This document shows positions 1 to 8,559 of a stretch of 64,000 nucleotides of DNA, piece by piece. Source of the DNA: JBEKSX01 sp049516635 (GTDB lineage: Bacteria > Bacteroidota > Ignavibacteria > Tepidaquicellales > OLB5). Both the position numbers and the translations under genes were made by a program. Under the pieces are notes generated by a model. The model saw nothing but the letters and a program-made list of their open reading frames with translations. It ran no database searches and had not been told where the DNA came from. The stretch's first letter is position 1, and every line of letters begins with the position of its first letter. The DNA lies in the NCBI GenBank assembly GCA_049516635.1, contig JBEKSX010000001.1, positions 11,088 to 75,087 of the forward strand, in the 5' to 3' direction.

Positions 1-384
1 TTGGGCAAACACAAACCCCAGATAGATATACTCGTTTCATCCAATAATGCTATAATTATAGTAATAGCAGAAAATAATTATACGAAGATACATTATGACG
101 ACCTGAGAAATGAATTTGAAGAAATATCAGATTACGACCTCGTAAAAGACAAAGCACTTTTGACGTTGGTCGGAGCAGACCTGTATTCGGTAAACAATAT
201 CGAGCAGAGGATATTCCGCTCAAACCCGAAGCTAAAAGCAGAGTCGATAATTTTCGGGTATAACCCTCACAGCTTTACACTGCTCATTGACCAGAAAGAA
301 CTCAAAAGCGTTCTTCAAAAATTACACAAGGAATTTTTCGAAAAACAGGACGGCACAATGAATTTATTTCATAAAGCAAAATAA
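1..384 (+). CDS. lysC: Aspartokinase C-terminal (ACT) fragment, 5' truncated
   Basis: The reading frame is open from the first base, so this is the 3' end of a gene that starts before the window; the TTG at base 1 need not be its start. The visible 127 residues show ACT-like segments (AIIIVIAENN near residues 17-26, ALLTLVGADLY near 52-62), as in the regulatory C-terminus of aspartate kinases, which bind lysine or threonine. dapB follows after 15 nt, which supports aspartokinase (first step of lysine/threonine/methionine synthesis). The kinase domain lies outside the window, so the call rests on a weak ACT resemblance and the neighbour. Confidence 0.6.
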   Translation: MGKHKPQIDILVSSNNAIIIVIAENNYTKIHYDDLRNEFEEISDYDLVKDKALLTLVGADLYSVNNIEQRIFRSNPKLKAESIIFGYNPHSFTLLIDQKELKSVLQKLHKEFFEKQDGTMNLFHKAK

Positions 385-399
385 AAACAATAATTTAAC

Positions 400-1137
400 A
401 TGATCAAAACAGCAATAGTTGGGTATGGTAAAATGGGTAAAGAGATCGAGTCAATTCTTGATAGGAATGTTTTTACACTTACCGGTACATATGATATCGA
501 CAATAAGATACGGGATAATATGAAAGAGAAACCGGAAGTTGCAATAGAATTTTCTACACCATCAAGTATGTTCGAAAACATTGAATTCCTAGCATCGAAG
601 AACATTAATATTGTTTGCGGCACAACGGGTTGGTATGATAAAATAGAATCGGTAAAGAAGCTCGTAGAAAAAAATAACATCGGATTTATCTACGCAAGTA
701 ATTTTTCCCTGGGTGTAAACATTTTTTATAGTATAGTTAAGTATGCTGCCGGGATATTTAATAAGTTCGAGGGCTATGACCTTGCTGTAGAGGATATCCA
801 TCACAGACAAAAGCTCGACCGTCCGAGCGGAACCGCGCTGAAGCTCGCAGAAATTCTCATGCAAATGATAAAACGTAAAGAGAAGATAGGCAGAGGTTCA
901 CAGACCGATACAGGACTCCAGCGTGAAGGTAAGCTACTGGACGTTACCTCGACCAGGGTGGGAGGTGTGGTTGGCATACATAAAGTTATGTTCGACAGTC
1001 CCTCCGATTCAATACTTCTGGAACATTCGGCTAAGTCAAGGCGCGGATTTGCAGAAGGTGCATTGCTCGCCGCAAAATTCATCTATAATAAAAAAGGATT
1101 CTATAAATTTGAAGAAATATTTAATAACTTAATTTAA
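400..1137 (+). CDS. dapB: 4-hydroxy-tetrahydrodipicolinate reductase DapB
   Basis: NAD(P)H-dependent cytosolic reductase of the diaminopimelate/lysine pathway. The N-terminal Rossmann motif GYGKMG is at residues 8-13, CGTTGW at 73-78, and the family signature EDIHHRQKLDRPSGTA at about 131-146 holds the catalytic HH pair and the substrate-binding lysine. At 245 residues it is slightly shorter than the E. coli enzyme (about 270). It begins 15 nt after the aspartokinase fragment and is followed 7 nt later by a Yip1-like gene, so the three are probably one transcript. Confidence 0.95.
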   Translation: MIKTAIVGYGKMGKEIESILDRNVFTLTGTYDIDNKIRDNMKEKPEVAIEFSTPSSMFENIEFLASKNINIVCGTTGWYDKIESVKKLVEKNNIGFIYASNFSLGVNIFYSIVKYAAGIFNKFEGYDLAVEDIHHRQKLDRPSGTALKLAEILMQMIKRKEKIGRGSQTDTGLQREGKLLDVTSTRVGGVVGIHKVMFDSPSDSILLEHSAKSRRGFAEGALLAAKFIYNKKGFYKFEEIFNNLI

Positions 1138-1144
1138 TAAAATT

Positions 1145-1981
1145 ATGGAAGATAATTTAGAGAATACAACCGACCGGCCGCCAGGTGAGGAACAATCTTC
1201 TTCCGATATATCCCAACCGCCGGAGACTGTTGAGAACATATCTCTGTCCGATGCATTGGCCGGCGTCTTCACTGAGCCGGGCAACACATTTGAGGAAGTT
1301 AAGAAAGCGACAAACAAAAATTATTGGCTAATGCCGATAATTATCCTGATCGTACTGGCTATAGTTGCAGGTTTCCTTGTAATGCGTGATGAAGAGCTTT
1401 CCGGTGAGATAAAGGCTAAACAGATGCAAACCGTGAAAGAAAGATTACAGGAACAGGTGAAAGAAGGTAAAATGACACAGGACCAGATGAACGAGAGGAT
1501 GGACCAGATGGAAAAGGGATTCAGCGGTTCCAGTCCCATATTCTATGTTTTTACTATTGTCGGTCCTATTATGGGTATTTTCATAGTACTATTTTTTAAA
1601 GGACTTGTTTTCTGGGGGGCAATTAAACTACTGAAAGGAACAGTAACCTATATGCTTGTAATTACTGTACTAGGATTAAGCAGTATTATCGAATCGATAC
1701 AGACAGTCATTAATACAGCATTGGCTATCATGCTGGGGAGGTTGAGAGTTAATATCGGACCAATATTGCTTTTTGCTCAGAATTCGCTTAGTGAGCCCAT
1801 GTCTAAACTGCTTTCCCATATTGATCTTTTGACTATATGGTATTTCATTATTCTTGGGATCGGATTGGCAAAAGTATCGAATCTCAAAACATCAAAAGTG
1901 ATACCGGCAGTATTCATATTATGGCTGATCTGGGTCTGTATATCCTCGTTTGCCAACCTTCCTTTCATGGGCGGTTTTTAA
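1145..1981 (+). CDS. Yip1-family integral membrane protein
   Basis: 278 residues. An acidic, Pro/Ser-rich cytoplasmic N-terminus (1-40) leads into a GVFTEPGNTFEEV segment that precedes the first membrane helix (about 61-79), as in bacterial Yip1-domain proteins. A charged, probably helical stretch (about 80-130) follows, then roughly four more hydrophobic helices between about 131 and 275. Function is unknown; eukaryotic Yip1 proteins act in vesicle traffic, but nothing here supports transferring that role. The ATG lies 7 nt after dapB, and a bidirectional hairpin terminator follows at 2001-2029. Confidence 0.7.
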   Translation: MEDNLENTTDRPPGEEQSSSDISQPPETVENISLSDALAGVFTEPGNTFEEVKKATNKNYWLMPIIILIVLAIVAGFLVMRDEELSGEIKAKQMQTVKERLQEQVKEGKMTQDQMNERMDQMEKGFSGSSPIFYVFTIVGPIMGIFIVLFFKGLVFWGAIKLLKGTVTYMLVITVLGLSSIIESIQTVINTALAIMLGRLRVNIGPILLFAQNSLSEPMSKLLSHIDLLTIWYFIILGIGLAKVSNLKTSKVIPAVFILWLIWVCISSFANLPFMGGF

Positions 1982-2000
1982 CACATCGACAGGATAAAAT

Positions 2001-2029
2001 AAAAAAGGCGGGTGTAATCCCGCTTTTTT
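2001..2029. terminator. Bidirectional intrinsic terminator
   Basis: An A-run, a GCGGG/CCCGC stem with a TGTAAT loop, and a T-run on the other side. It sits between the convergent Yip1-like gene (+) and the beta-helix gene (-) and can serve both. Confidence 0.85.
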
Positions 2030-2049
2030 ATTGTATCAATATAATCTAT

Positions 2050-3480
2050 CTACTTTATTAAAATCATTTTGTTCGTTTCGGAAAAACCGTCAGTTAATAA
2101 TTTATAGAAATAGATCCCTGAAGCATAATTAGTTCCATCCCACTTCACTTCATATTTACCAGGCATTAGGTTATCATCAAGAAGAACTGAAATTATTCTG
2201 CCCGCGATGTCATATACAATTATCTTCACATTTGATGTTTCACGTGAAACATAATAAGGAATATAAAAGCTAATTTTTGTGGCCGGATTGAACGGATTTG
2301 GGTAATTCTGGGACAATTTGAAATTCCCTGGAACCTGACTGTTCTGTCTGATTATTCCGATAAGCATGCCTGAAATAAGATCTGTTCCCTTTCCGCCGTA
2401 CGCGCCCATATCATTCCTTATAGTCCCTCTGGACGGGTATTTTGCAAAACCCAAATGCTGAGGGTCTTCAGGATCATTATAGATGGTGCTCGAGTCACCT
2501 TTATCTACACAGGGAGAATTATTGTTGAGAATATAATTCGTATCGGCAAATACCGGATCCAGATTTATGTTACCAGCTCCCGTATATCCACCCTGCACAT
2601 CACAGTAAGTAACATTCGCGATTCCGCTCAATAGCAGTATCTGAACCCCTGAAGGGGAGCTGTTGCCCCAAACGATATTATTCCTGATAGTGACAGTTGT
2701 GGACCATACCAGTATACCGGCTGTACCCACGGTTGCTGAATTATTAACGATTGAATTGTTCTCAAATATTTTCGGCAGACCTGTGGAGATATTTTGCCAA
2801 GCCCATATCCCGGAGCCACCGTTATAATCCTGTCCGCCGCTATTAGAGCAAATGACATTGTTCTTTATAATGCATCCCGTATAATTCAGGACTATGCCGG
2901 GTCCGTACCTTCCGCTGTTGAACAATATCGCATTGTTCAGTATCATCGGGTAACTATCACCGATACGCATCCCGCCGCCTCCGGCACTTGTCACGCCCTG
3001 TGTGTTTGTCGCCTGATTATTTATAATTATATTGTTCTGTATCACGGGTGATGAAAGCTCTATTAAAATTCCGCCGCCTTCTCTGTACCTGCCAGCATTA
3101 TGTATATCCTCCCATTTTGTCCCCGTACCGCCAGTGATAGTAAAGCCCTGAAGAACTGTTGTAGAATCTTCTCCCGATGTTATCCTAACACAGCTTGCAC
3201 TATCAGGCTGGGAGGGACTGCTGCCGTTGATGATTGTACTATTAATAAATGTTGGGTCGTTGTTCAAATAATACCTGCTGGTAACGACAATTCGTTTACC
3301 GCGGAAATTTATGTTCTCCAGATAAGTACCTGGCTCAACGAGAACCGTATCCCCATTAGAAGATGAATTGATAGCTGATTGTATCGTAGCATAACTGCCG
3401 GGGACGTGGAGAATGTTAGAATAAGCTTCTGTAACACCCAAAAATGTTAAAATGAATATAATAAAAAATATTTTTTTCAT
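2050..3480 (-). CDS. Secreted parallel beta-helix protein with T9SS type A sorting domain
   Basis: 476 residues. A signal peptide (about 1-20, hydrophobic FFIIFILTFLG) is followed by a right-handed beta-helix region (about 25-350) rich in Asn turns (IIKNNVICSNSGG, ENNSIVNNS) typical of PbH1/NosD-type repeats. The last 85 residues form a T9SS type A sorting domain with NYPNPFNP and a final strand ending KMILIK. The domain should direct export across the outer membrane and attachment or release at the surface. A polysaccharide-binding or lyase role is common for the fold, but no catalytic residues could be recognised. Confidence 0.85.
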   Translation of the reverse strand: MKKIFFIIFILTFLGVTEAYSNILHVPGSYATIQSAINSSSNGDTVLVEPGTYLENINFRGKRIVVTSRYYLNNDPTFINSTIINGSSPSQPDSASCVRITSGEDSTTVLQGFTITGGTGTKWEDIHNAGRYREGGGILIELSSPVIQNNIIINNQATNTQGVTSAGGGGMRIGDSYPMILNNAILFNSGRYGPGIVLNYTGCIIKNNVICSNSGGQDYNGGSGIWAWQNISTGLPKIFENNSIVNNSATVGTAGILVWSTTVTIRNNIVWGNSSPSGVQILLLSGIANVTYCDVQGGYTGAGNINLDPVFADTNYILNNNSPCVDKGDSSTIYNDPEDPQHLGFAKYPSRGTIRNDMGAYGGKGTDLISGMLIGIIRQNSQVPGNFKLSQNYPNPFNPATKISFYIPYYVSRETSNVKIIVYDIAGRIISVLLDDNLMPGKYEVKWDGTNYASGIYFYKLLTDGFSETNKMILIK

Positions 3481-3601
3481 AAAACATATAATTTATTTAT
3501 TAATGAACTCTCTAAAATTTAGTAGTAGAATATCCCCCGTCCGGCACATACTTCCGCGAACCATCTGCTCAATTCTTCCATATGGTATTCATGCATTAAA
3601 A

Positions 3602-4519
3602 TTAGTTCATATTTAGATTAAAAATATCTTTGAATTCATCAGTCTCCAGGATCTTTCTCAAAGTCATAACAAAATCAGGCGACTGCTGGAACGGATGGCT
3701 GTTAAATAAAGCCTGGCACTTTTCATCCAGATAATCGGTAAGCTCACCCAAACGTCCTCCTGCAGTTTGTTCTATCCGGCTGACATAGTTCCTGTTAAAT
3801 CTCAACTTTTCGGGATTTACATATCCAGAATCCACCAGAGCTTTAGTCTTTTTATTGCAGCGACAGGGATTAGCCGGATCTATAAGCCCGCATTTATCAT
3901 ACATAAAATTAAACAAGTCTCTTCGAGTCCTTGAAAGTATTTTCCTGAAATTCTCCTTGCTGATCTCCATTATTTCGCTTCCTATCCTATCCGGAACCCC
4001 AAAAATTCCACCCAGTATGTATATCATTCTCTGCTCTCTATCCAGGCATAACAACATCCCGAACATACAGCTTATCTTTACTTCTTCAATAATTATGTTC
4101 ATATCAATAGGAACACTGTTCGGGTCGGGAAGATCATGATCCGGTGTTTCATCTATGCTTCTTCCATAATCAGCAAAGTTTGTGTTATGCATACTCTCTC
4201 CCCTACTTTTCTTCATATTCAGCACATGATTAACCACTATCCTGTATGCCCAGGTTCTGAAACTGCTTCTGCCTTCAAATGAGGAAAGTTTGGTAATGAT
4301 CTTTATAAGGACTTCCTGTGTTGCATCAGCAGCTTCATCGGGATTAAATACCATACGCAGTGCTATGTTATATATCCAGTCCTGGTGACGCCTTATGAGC
4401 GTCTCGAGCGAGTCCTTATTGCCCGAAACTGCTTCTTTTATAAGATTCACATCGGTTTTATCGTTCGTATATTTTTCAGAAAAGGGATTTATCATATCTC
4501 TTCTATAATTATTAGACAA
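3602..4519 (-). CDS. ECF-like sigma-70 family RNA polymerase sigma factor with Cys-containing C-terminus
   Basis: 305 residues, long for an ECF factor (usually about 170-200). Region 2 spans about residues 25-105 and includes DEAADATQEVLIKI and the promoter-melting segment FEGRSSFRTWAYRI. A region-4-like HTH follows (CLDREQRMIYIL, then IGSEIMEISKENFRKILSRT). Downstream is an extra domain of about 100 residues with CGLIDPANPCRC, a possible metal-binding cluster, and a helical tail. No anti-sigma gene is adjacent: the beta-helix gene lies downstream and a peptidase upstream. The extra domain may replace an anti-sigma in control; this is inference. Confidence 0.85.
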   Translation of the reverse strand: MSNNYRRDMINPFSEKYTNDKTDVNLIKEAVSGNKDSLETLIRRHQDWIYNIALRMVFNPDEAADATQEVLIKIITKLSSFEGRSSFRTWAYRIVVNHVLNMKKSRGESMHNTNFADYGRSIDETPDHDLPDPNSVPIDMNIIIEEVKISCMFGMLLCLDREQRMIYILGGIFGVPDRIGSEIMEISKENFRKILSRTRRDLFNFMYDKCGLIDPANPCRCNKKTKALVDSGYVNPEKLRFNRNYVSRIEQTAGGRLGELTDYLDEKCQALFNSHPFQQSPDFVMTLRKILETDEFKDIFNLNMN

Positions 4520-4682
4520 TTTAAAATGTGCACTGTGACAGTTTCAAGATAAATGGAAGGAGATAATGGGATTATCAGGCAATACCGCAATTCATCAAAG
4601 CCTTTTTCAAGAGACTCCGAAGGGATATAGAAGACCTGAATAAAATGGAATGATTAACTTGTAGCCGGTTATAAAATTGTTA

Positions 4683-6380
4683 TTACTTGCTTCCGTTCAC
4701 CTCATGGATACTTAACCAGTTCTCGATATCCTTAATAACATCTTTTATGCTTCCGCTTTGAAATGGAGAATTCAATCCCGCGAGCTTCACCAGATCAAGG
4801 AACGATTTGCTTCCTCCTGCATTGCACAAACGGATATAATCTTCTATAGCCTTTTTCATACTCTCGTGGGATCTTTTCCAGAACTGGAATGCGCATATCT
4901 GTGCCAGACAATAATCAATATAATAGAACGGGTAGAGATAAATGTGCCTTTGCTGCTGCCATCTCCCGCCGTTCAGCAGAAACTCATTTTCATCATAATC
5001 AAGATAAGGAAGATATTTTTTCTCAATCTCAAGCCATGCCTTCTTTCTCATTGCAGGGGTAGCGTCGGGATTCTCATACACATAATGCTGGAATTCATCA
5101 ACGGTCACTCCGTACGGGATAAAGATAAGGGCACCCTTTAAATGCGAATATTTAAATTTATCCACTTCCTCTTTAAAAAAACAATTCATATACGGCCATG
5201 CGAAAAATTCCATGCTCATGGAATGTATCTCGCACGCTTCTGATGTAGGTGAATAATATTCGGGTATCTCAAAATCTCTGCTTCTGAACGCCTGGAAAGC
5301 ATGACCTGCTTCGTGTGTCAGCACTTCGACATCACCTGCAGTCCCGTTAAAATTAGAAAAGATAAACGGGCTTTTGTAATCCTCGAGAAAAGTACAGTAT
5401 CCCCCAGTATCTTTACCTTTTTTGGTAACCAGGTCCATCAATTCATTTTCTACCATATAGTTGAAGAACTCTGCGGTTTCAGGGGATAAGGATTCATACA
5501 TACCTTTTGCACAATTTACGATCCAGCCCGGCTGCCCGTGAGGTTTTGCATTACCATCCTTGAAATCCAGCGGCTGATCATAATATTTCATCTGATCCAA
5601 TCCCAGTCTTTTCATTTGTTTTTTATTCAGAGCAACAGCTACGGGAACGATGTAATCCTCAACCTGTTTCCTAAATACCGATACCATGTCAGCATTATAA
5701 TCCGTTCTGCCCATCCTAGCATAGCCCATTTCGATGAAGTTTTTGTATCCTAATTTTACCGCCATACTGTGACGGAGCTTTACGAGCTCATCATAGAGAC
5801 GGTCAAATTCATCTCCATTATCGGAGAAGAATTTCCATTTTGCAAGATTAGCTTCCCTTCTTATCTCACGATCGGTCGACTCTATATACGGGTTTAATCC
5901 GGAAAGGTTCAGCTCTTCTCCGTTGAAATTGATCTTTGCAGATGCCAGGAGCTTGGTATACTCGGTCTTCAATTTATTTTCCAGCTTAAGATCTTCCATA
6001 ATTTCAGGTTTGAAGGTTCGTACCATCTGCTCGGCGTAATCGAACAGCTGTTTGCCCCATTTCTCTTTGAGCTGCTTTTTGAATTTTGAATTTATTATGG
6101 ATTGATAATATTTAGTAATCAATCCTTCGTATACCGGATAACTCTGGTCGAAATATTCCCTTTCCAGACGGTAAAATTTATCAGTGGTATCAATTGAGTA
6201 TTTAATGCTGGCTATGGTTCCCATGGTCTCAAATTCTCGTCGCAGGGAATTGATCTCCTTCATAACCACATCCTGAACTTCAAACGTATCGGCATTATCA
6301 AAACCGGATAGGAGAAAATAAAATTTTTTTTCCAGTTCGTTGATATCCGGCCTCTCATACATGATCTCACTAAATTTCAT
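4683..6380 (-). CDS. M3-family oligoendopeptidase (PepF-like)
   Basis: Cytosolic zinc metallopeptidase of 565 residues, normal for the M3B oligoendopeptidase F group. The zinc motif HEAGH is at 356-360, and a downstream glutamate helix (SEACEIHSMSMEFF) supplies the third ligand. No signal peptide is seen. It probably trims short peptides released by larger proteases. It stands alone, with 240 nt of AT-rich spacer upstream. Confidence 0.92.
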   Translation of the reverse strand: MKFSEIMYERPDINELEKKFYFLLSGFDNADTFEVQDVVMKEINSLRREFETMGTIASIKYSIDTTDKFYRLEREYFDQSYPVYEGLITKYYQSIINSKFKKQLKEKWGKQLFDYAEQMVRTFKPEIMEDLKLENKLKTEYTKLLASAKINFNGEELNLSGLNPYIESTDREIRREANLAKWKFFSDNGDEFDRLYDELVKLRHSMAVKLGYKNFIEMGYARMGRTDYNADMVSVFRKQVEDYIVPVAVALNKKQMKRLGLDQMKYYDQPLDFKDGNAKPHGQPGWIVNCAKGMYESLSPETAEFFNYMVENELMDLVTKKGKDTGGYCTFLEDYKSPFIFSNFNGTAGDVEVLTHEAGHAFQAFRSRDFEIPEYYSPTSEACEIHSMSMEFFAWPYMNCFFKEEVDKFKYSHLKGALIFIPYGVTVDEFQHYVYENPDATPAMRKKAWLEIEKKYLPYLDYDENEFLLNGGRWQQQRHIYLYPFYYIDYCLAQICAFQFWKRSHESMKKAIEDYIRLCNAGGSKSFLDLVKLAGLNSPFQSGSIKDVIKDIENWLSIHEVNGSK

Positions 6381-6621
6381 TATGATTACACCTTTCCATC
6401 AATAAATAATTGATAATTAATTATTTAAAATCTATTGAGGATACAGATTTCATAAAAATCCCCTACTTTTTTAACAGATAAATCAAAAACTTTGTTCTAA
6501 GATACAAATATTTTTTTAATAATTCGGGGATAAATAAAGGTAAAAAGTGGTAAGAAAGAATATCGATCCCTAAACAGATTAAATTTCTTCATTTACCATA
6601 AGAACATAACTCCTTTAATCC

Positions 6622-7383
6622 TCAATTCTTCCTGCAAGTCACTACGAATTCTTTTTTAGCTTCCTCGAGAGAATGACTATAGAAATCTCCGAAAATCTGC
6701 TCAATTCTCAATTTTGCCCTCGTCATCAAATGCTCGAGTTCATAACGGAAAAAGTATCTGAACGGAAAATTGGCGCTATCTTCATGCTGACCGTCAATAT
6801 CATTCCACACAAATTTGAAAGTGATATGCTGAATCTGATGAATATAATCAGGTTTTACCGTATCGTAACGCTTTAGACTCTTTCCGGGTTCGTATTGGAC
6901 ATCATAAATGAGCTGTTCCCGGGTTCCCTCCGATATAAGTTCAAGTTTCGGTACGAACACATCAAATATGAATTTACCATCATCTGTAAGATGTTCACGA
7001 ATAGAATTAAGAGCATCGAGCTGGTCATCGACCGCGATCAAGTGTGAGAACATCCTGAAGGGTGCTATTATGAGTTCGAATTTTTTATCCAATTTAAAGT
7101 TCCTTACATCCTGATAGTGAAGTCGGTAATGCTGGTTTTCCAGCATCTTGCTTTTTAAATTATTCAGCATGTTAGTACTAATATCTATGCCATATATATC
7201 AGCGCCTCCAGAAAGCGCCCTAAGAAATATTCTCCCTGTACCGGTACCGATCTCAAGTACGGGGCCTCCGCATTCCGCAATGCGTTCTAAGTAATAATCC
7301 CTGCTCTGCTTTTCCAGAATATGATCGTAAATGATATCATAGAAACGAACCATTGTTTCGGAATATATAAAAGTGTCCTTCAT
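6622..7383 (-). CDS. Class I SAM-dependent methyltransferase
   Basis: 253 residues with the SAM-binding motif I LEIGTGTGRIF (about 45-55), an acidic motif II region (YGIDIS), and later strands HYQDVRNF and FDVF. These make a Rossmann methyltransferase of the Methyltransf_25 type. The substrate cannot be told. It lies 19 nt downstream of rsgA on the same strand and is probably co-transcribed with it, but the pairing does not identify a target. Confidence 0.8.
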   Translation of the reverse strand: MKDTFIYSETMVRFYDIIYDHILEKQSRDYYLERIAECGGPVLEIGTGTGRIFLRALSGGADIYGIDISTNMLNNLKSKMLENQHYRLHYQDVRNFKLDKKFELIIAPFRMFSHLIAVDDQLDALNSIREHLTDDGKFIFDVFVPKLELISEGTREQLIYDVQYEPGKSLKRYDTVKPDYIHQIQHITFKFVWNDIDGQHEDSANFPFRYFFRYELEHLMTRAKLRIEQIFGDFYSHSLEEAKKEFVVTCRKN

Positions 7384-7402
7384 GGTTATAATATAAATTT
7401 AT

Positions 7403-8479
7403 TTAATGTTGTTTGTACTTCATTTTCATAACCTGTTTTACATCTTTACGGATCTTTTTCCATTTCTTTCTTTCAGCCAGAATTGAACTTTCGTATTTTC
7501 TTCTTTCAAAATAATTAATTTCACGCTGCATTTTATTATAGCTTTTTAGCCTGTCCTCATCGAGTGTTCCATCCTCAAATGCTTTTCGGACGGCGCAGCC
7601 CGGCTCTTTTGTGTGAGTACAGTCTTTGAACCGGCAACTCTGCGCCAATGCTTCAATATCGGAGAAAATGTCACTCAATCCTTCGCTGCCCTCCCACAGC
7701 TGAAGCTCACGTAGACCGGGTGTGTCGATTATCATCCCTCCATCCTGAAGAACTACCAGTTCTCTGCGTGTTGTGGTGTGGACACCTTTATCTTTATAGC
7801 CGGTGATTTCGTTCACCTTCATAATATCACTGCCTATGAGTGTGTTTATAAGTGTTGATTTACCTACTCCTGAAGAACCGAGCAGTGCTACCGTTCTATT
7901 ACCGGTAAAATATTTTCTTATCTCCTTCAATCCATAACCGGTAATACAGCTTATCATTTGGGAAGGAACATCGTTGAACAGGTCCTTAAGTTCTTCGAAC
8001 GTAACATCAGGATTTTCGCAGAGATCAGATTTGCTTAGTACGATGACAGGCATTATTCTGTTTTCTTTAGCGAGTATAAGATACCTTTCCAATCGTCTTA
8101 GATTCAGGTCCTTATTCATCGAAGTCATAATAAATACAGTATCTATATTCGAAGCAAGTATTTGTTCATCCGTTTTCGCGCCAGCAGATTTTCTCGAGAA
8201 CTTAGTCCTTCTAGGCATTACATCTTCGATAATTGCCTTTTTTTCTTCGGGAAAAGGACGAAATAGTATCCAATCCCCGACTGCCGGGAAATCCACTTTA
8301 TTTTCACAATTAAAGTACATTTTCCCGGACATTTCGCCTGCTAGCTCTCCGTATTCGGAGTAAATTATGTGGTTGTTCTTATTCTCGACAGCAACCCGTC
8401 CGGGAGATAAGCCATCCTGATTAAGTTTAGAAAGATGTTCCTTAAAAAAAGAATTCCAACCGTATTGTTTTAGATCCAT
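7403..8479 (-). CDS. rsgA: Ribosome small-subunit biogenesis GTPase RsgA
   Basis: Circularly permuted GTPase that assists late 30S maturation. The motif order is diagnostic: G4 LSKSD (149-153) comes before G1 GSSGVGKST (201-209) and G3 DTPG (252-255). The N-terminal OB fold is about residues 25-90. The C-terminal zinc site uses C282, C287, H289 and C295 (CRFKDCTH, then a Cys). 358 residues is typical. Confidence 0.96.
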   Translation of the reverse strand: MDLKQYGWNSFFKEHLSKLNQDGLSPGRVAVENKNNHIIYSEYGELAGEMSGKMYFNCENKVDFPAVGDWILFRPFPEEKKAIIEDVMPRRTKFSRKSAGAKTDEQILASNIDTVFIMTSMNKDLNLRRLERYLILAKENRIMPVIVLSKSDLCENPDVTFEELKDLFNDVPSQMISCITGYGLKEIRKYFTGNRTVALLGSSGVGKSTLINTLIGSDIMKVNEITGYKDKGVHTTTRRELVVLQDGGMIIDTPGLRELQLWEGSEGLSDIFSDIEALAQSCRFKDCTHTKEPGCAVRKAFEDGTLDEDRLKSYNKMQREINYFERRKYESSILAERKKWKKIRKDVKQVMKMKYKQH

Positions 8480-8522
8480 TTATTAATATTTAGTTGTTAA
8501 AATTTAGTGTATTTGTAGTTAG

Positions 8523-8549
8523 ACCTGACAGATTGGAAAACCTGTCAGG
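8523..8549. repeat. Intergenic inverted repeat (8-9 bp arms)
   Basis: CCTGACAG at 8524-8531 and CTGTCAGG at 8542-8549 flank a 10-nt loop, between the ABC transporter gene and rsgA. There is no T-run on either strand, so it is not a classical terminator. It could be a dispersed intergenic hairpin element or an mRNA-stabilising stem; one copy is not enough to decide. Confidence 0.45.
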
Positions 8550-8559
8550 CCGAGATTTC

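Noticed and set aside
8523..8549. Hairpin considered as the rsgA-to-ABC terminator
   Set aside because: No T-run on either strand; kept only as an inverted repeat.
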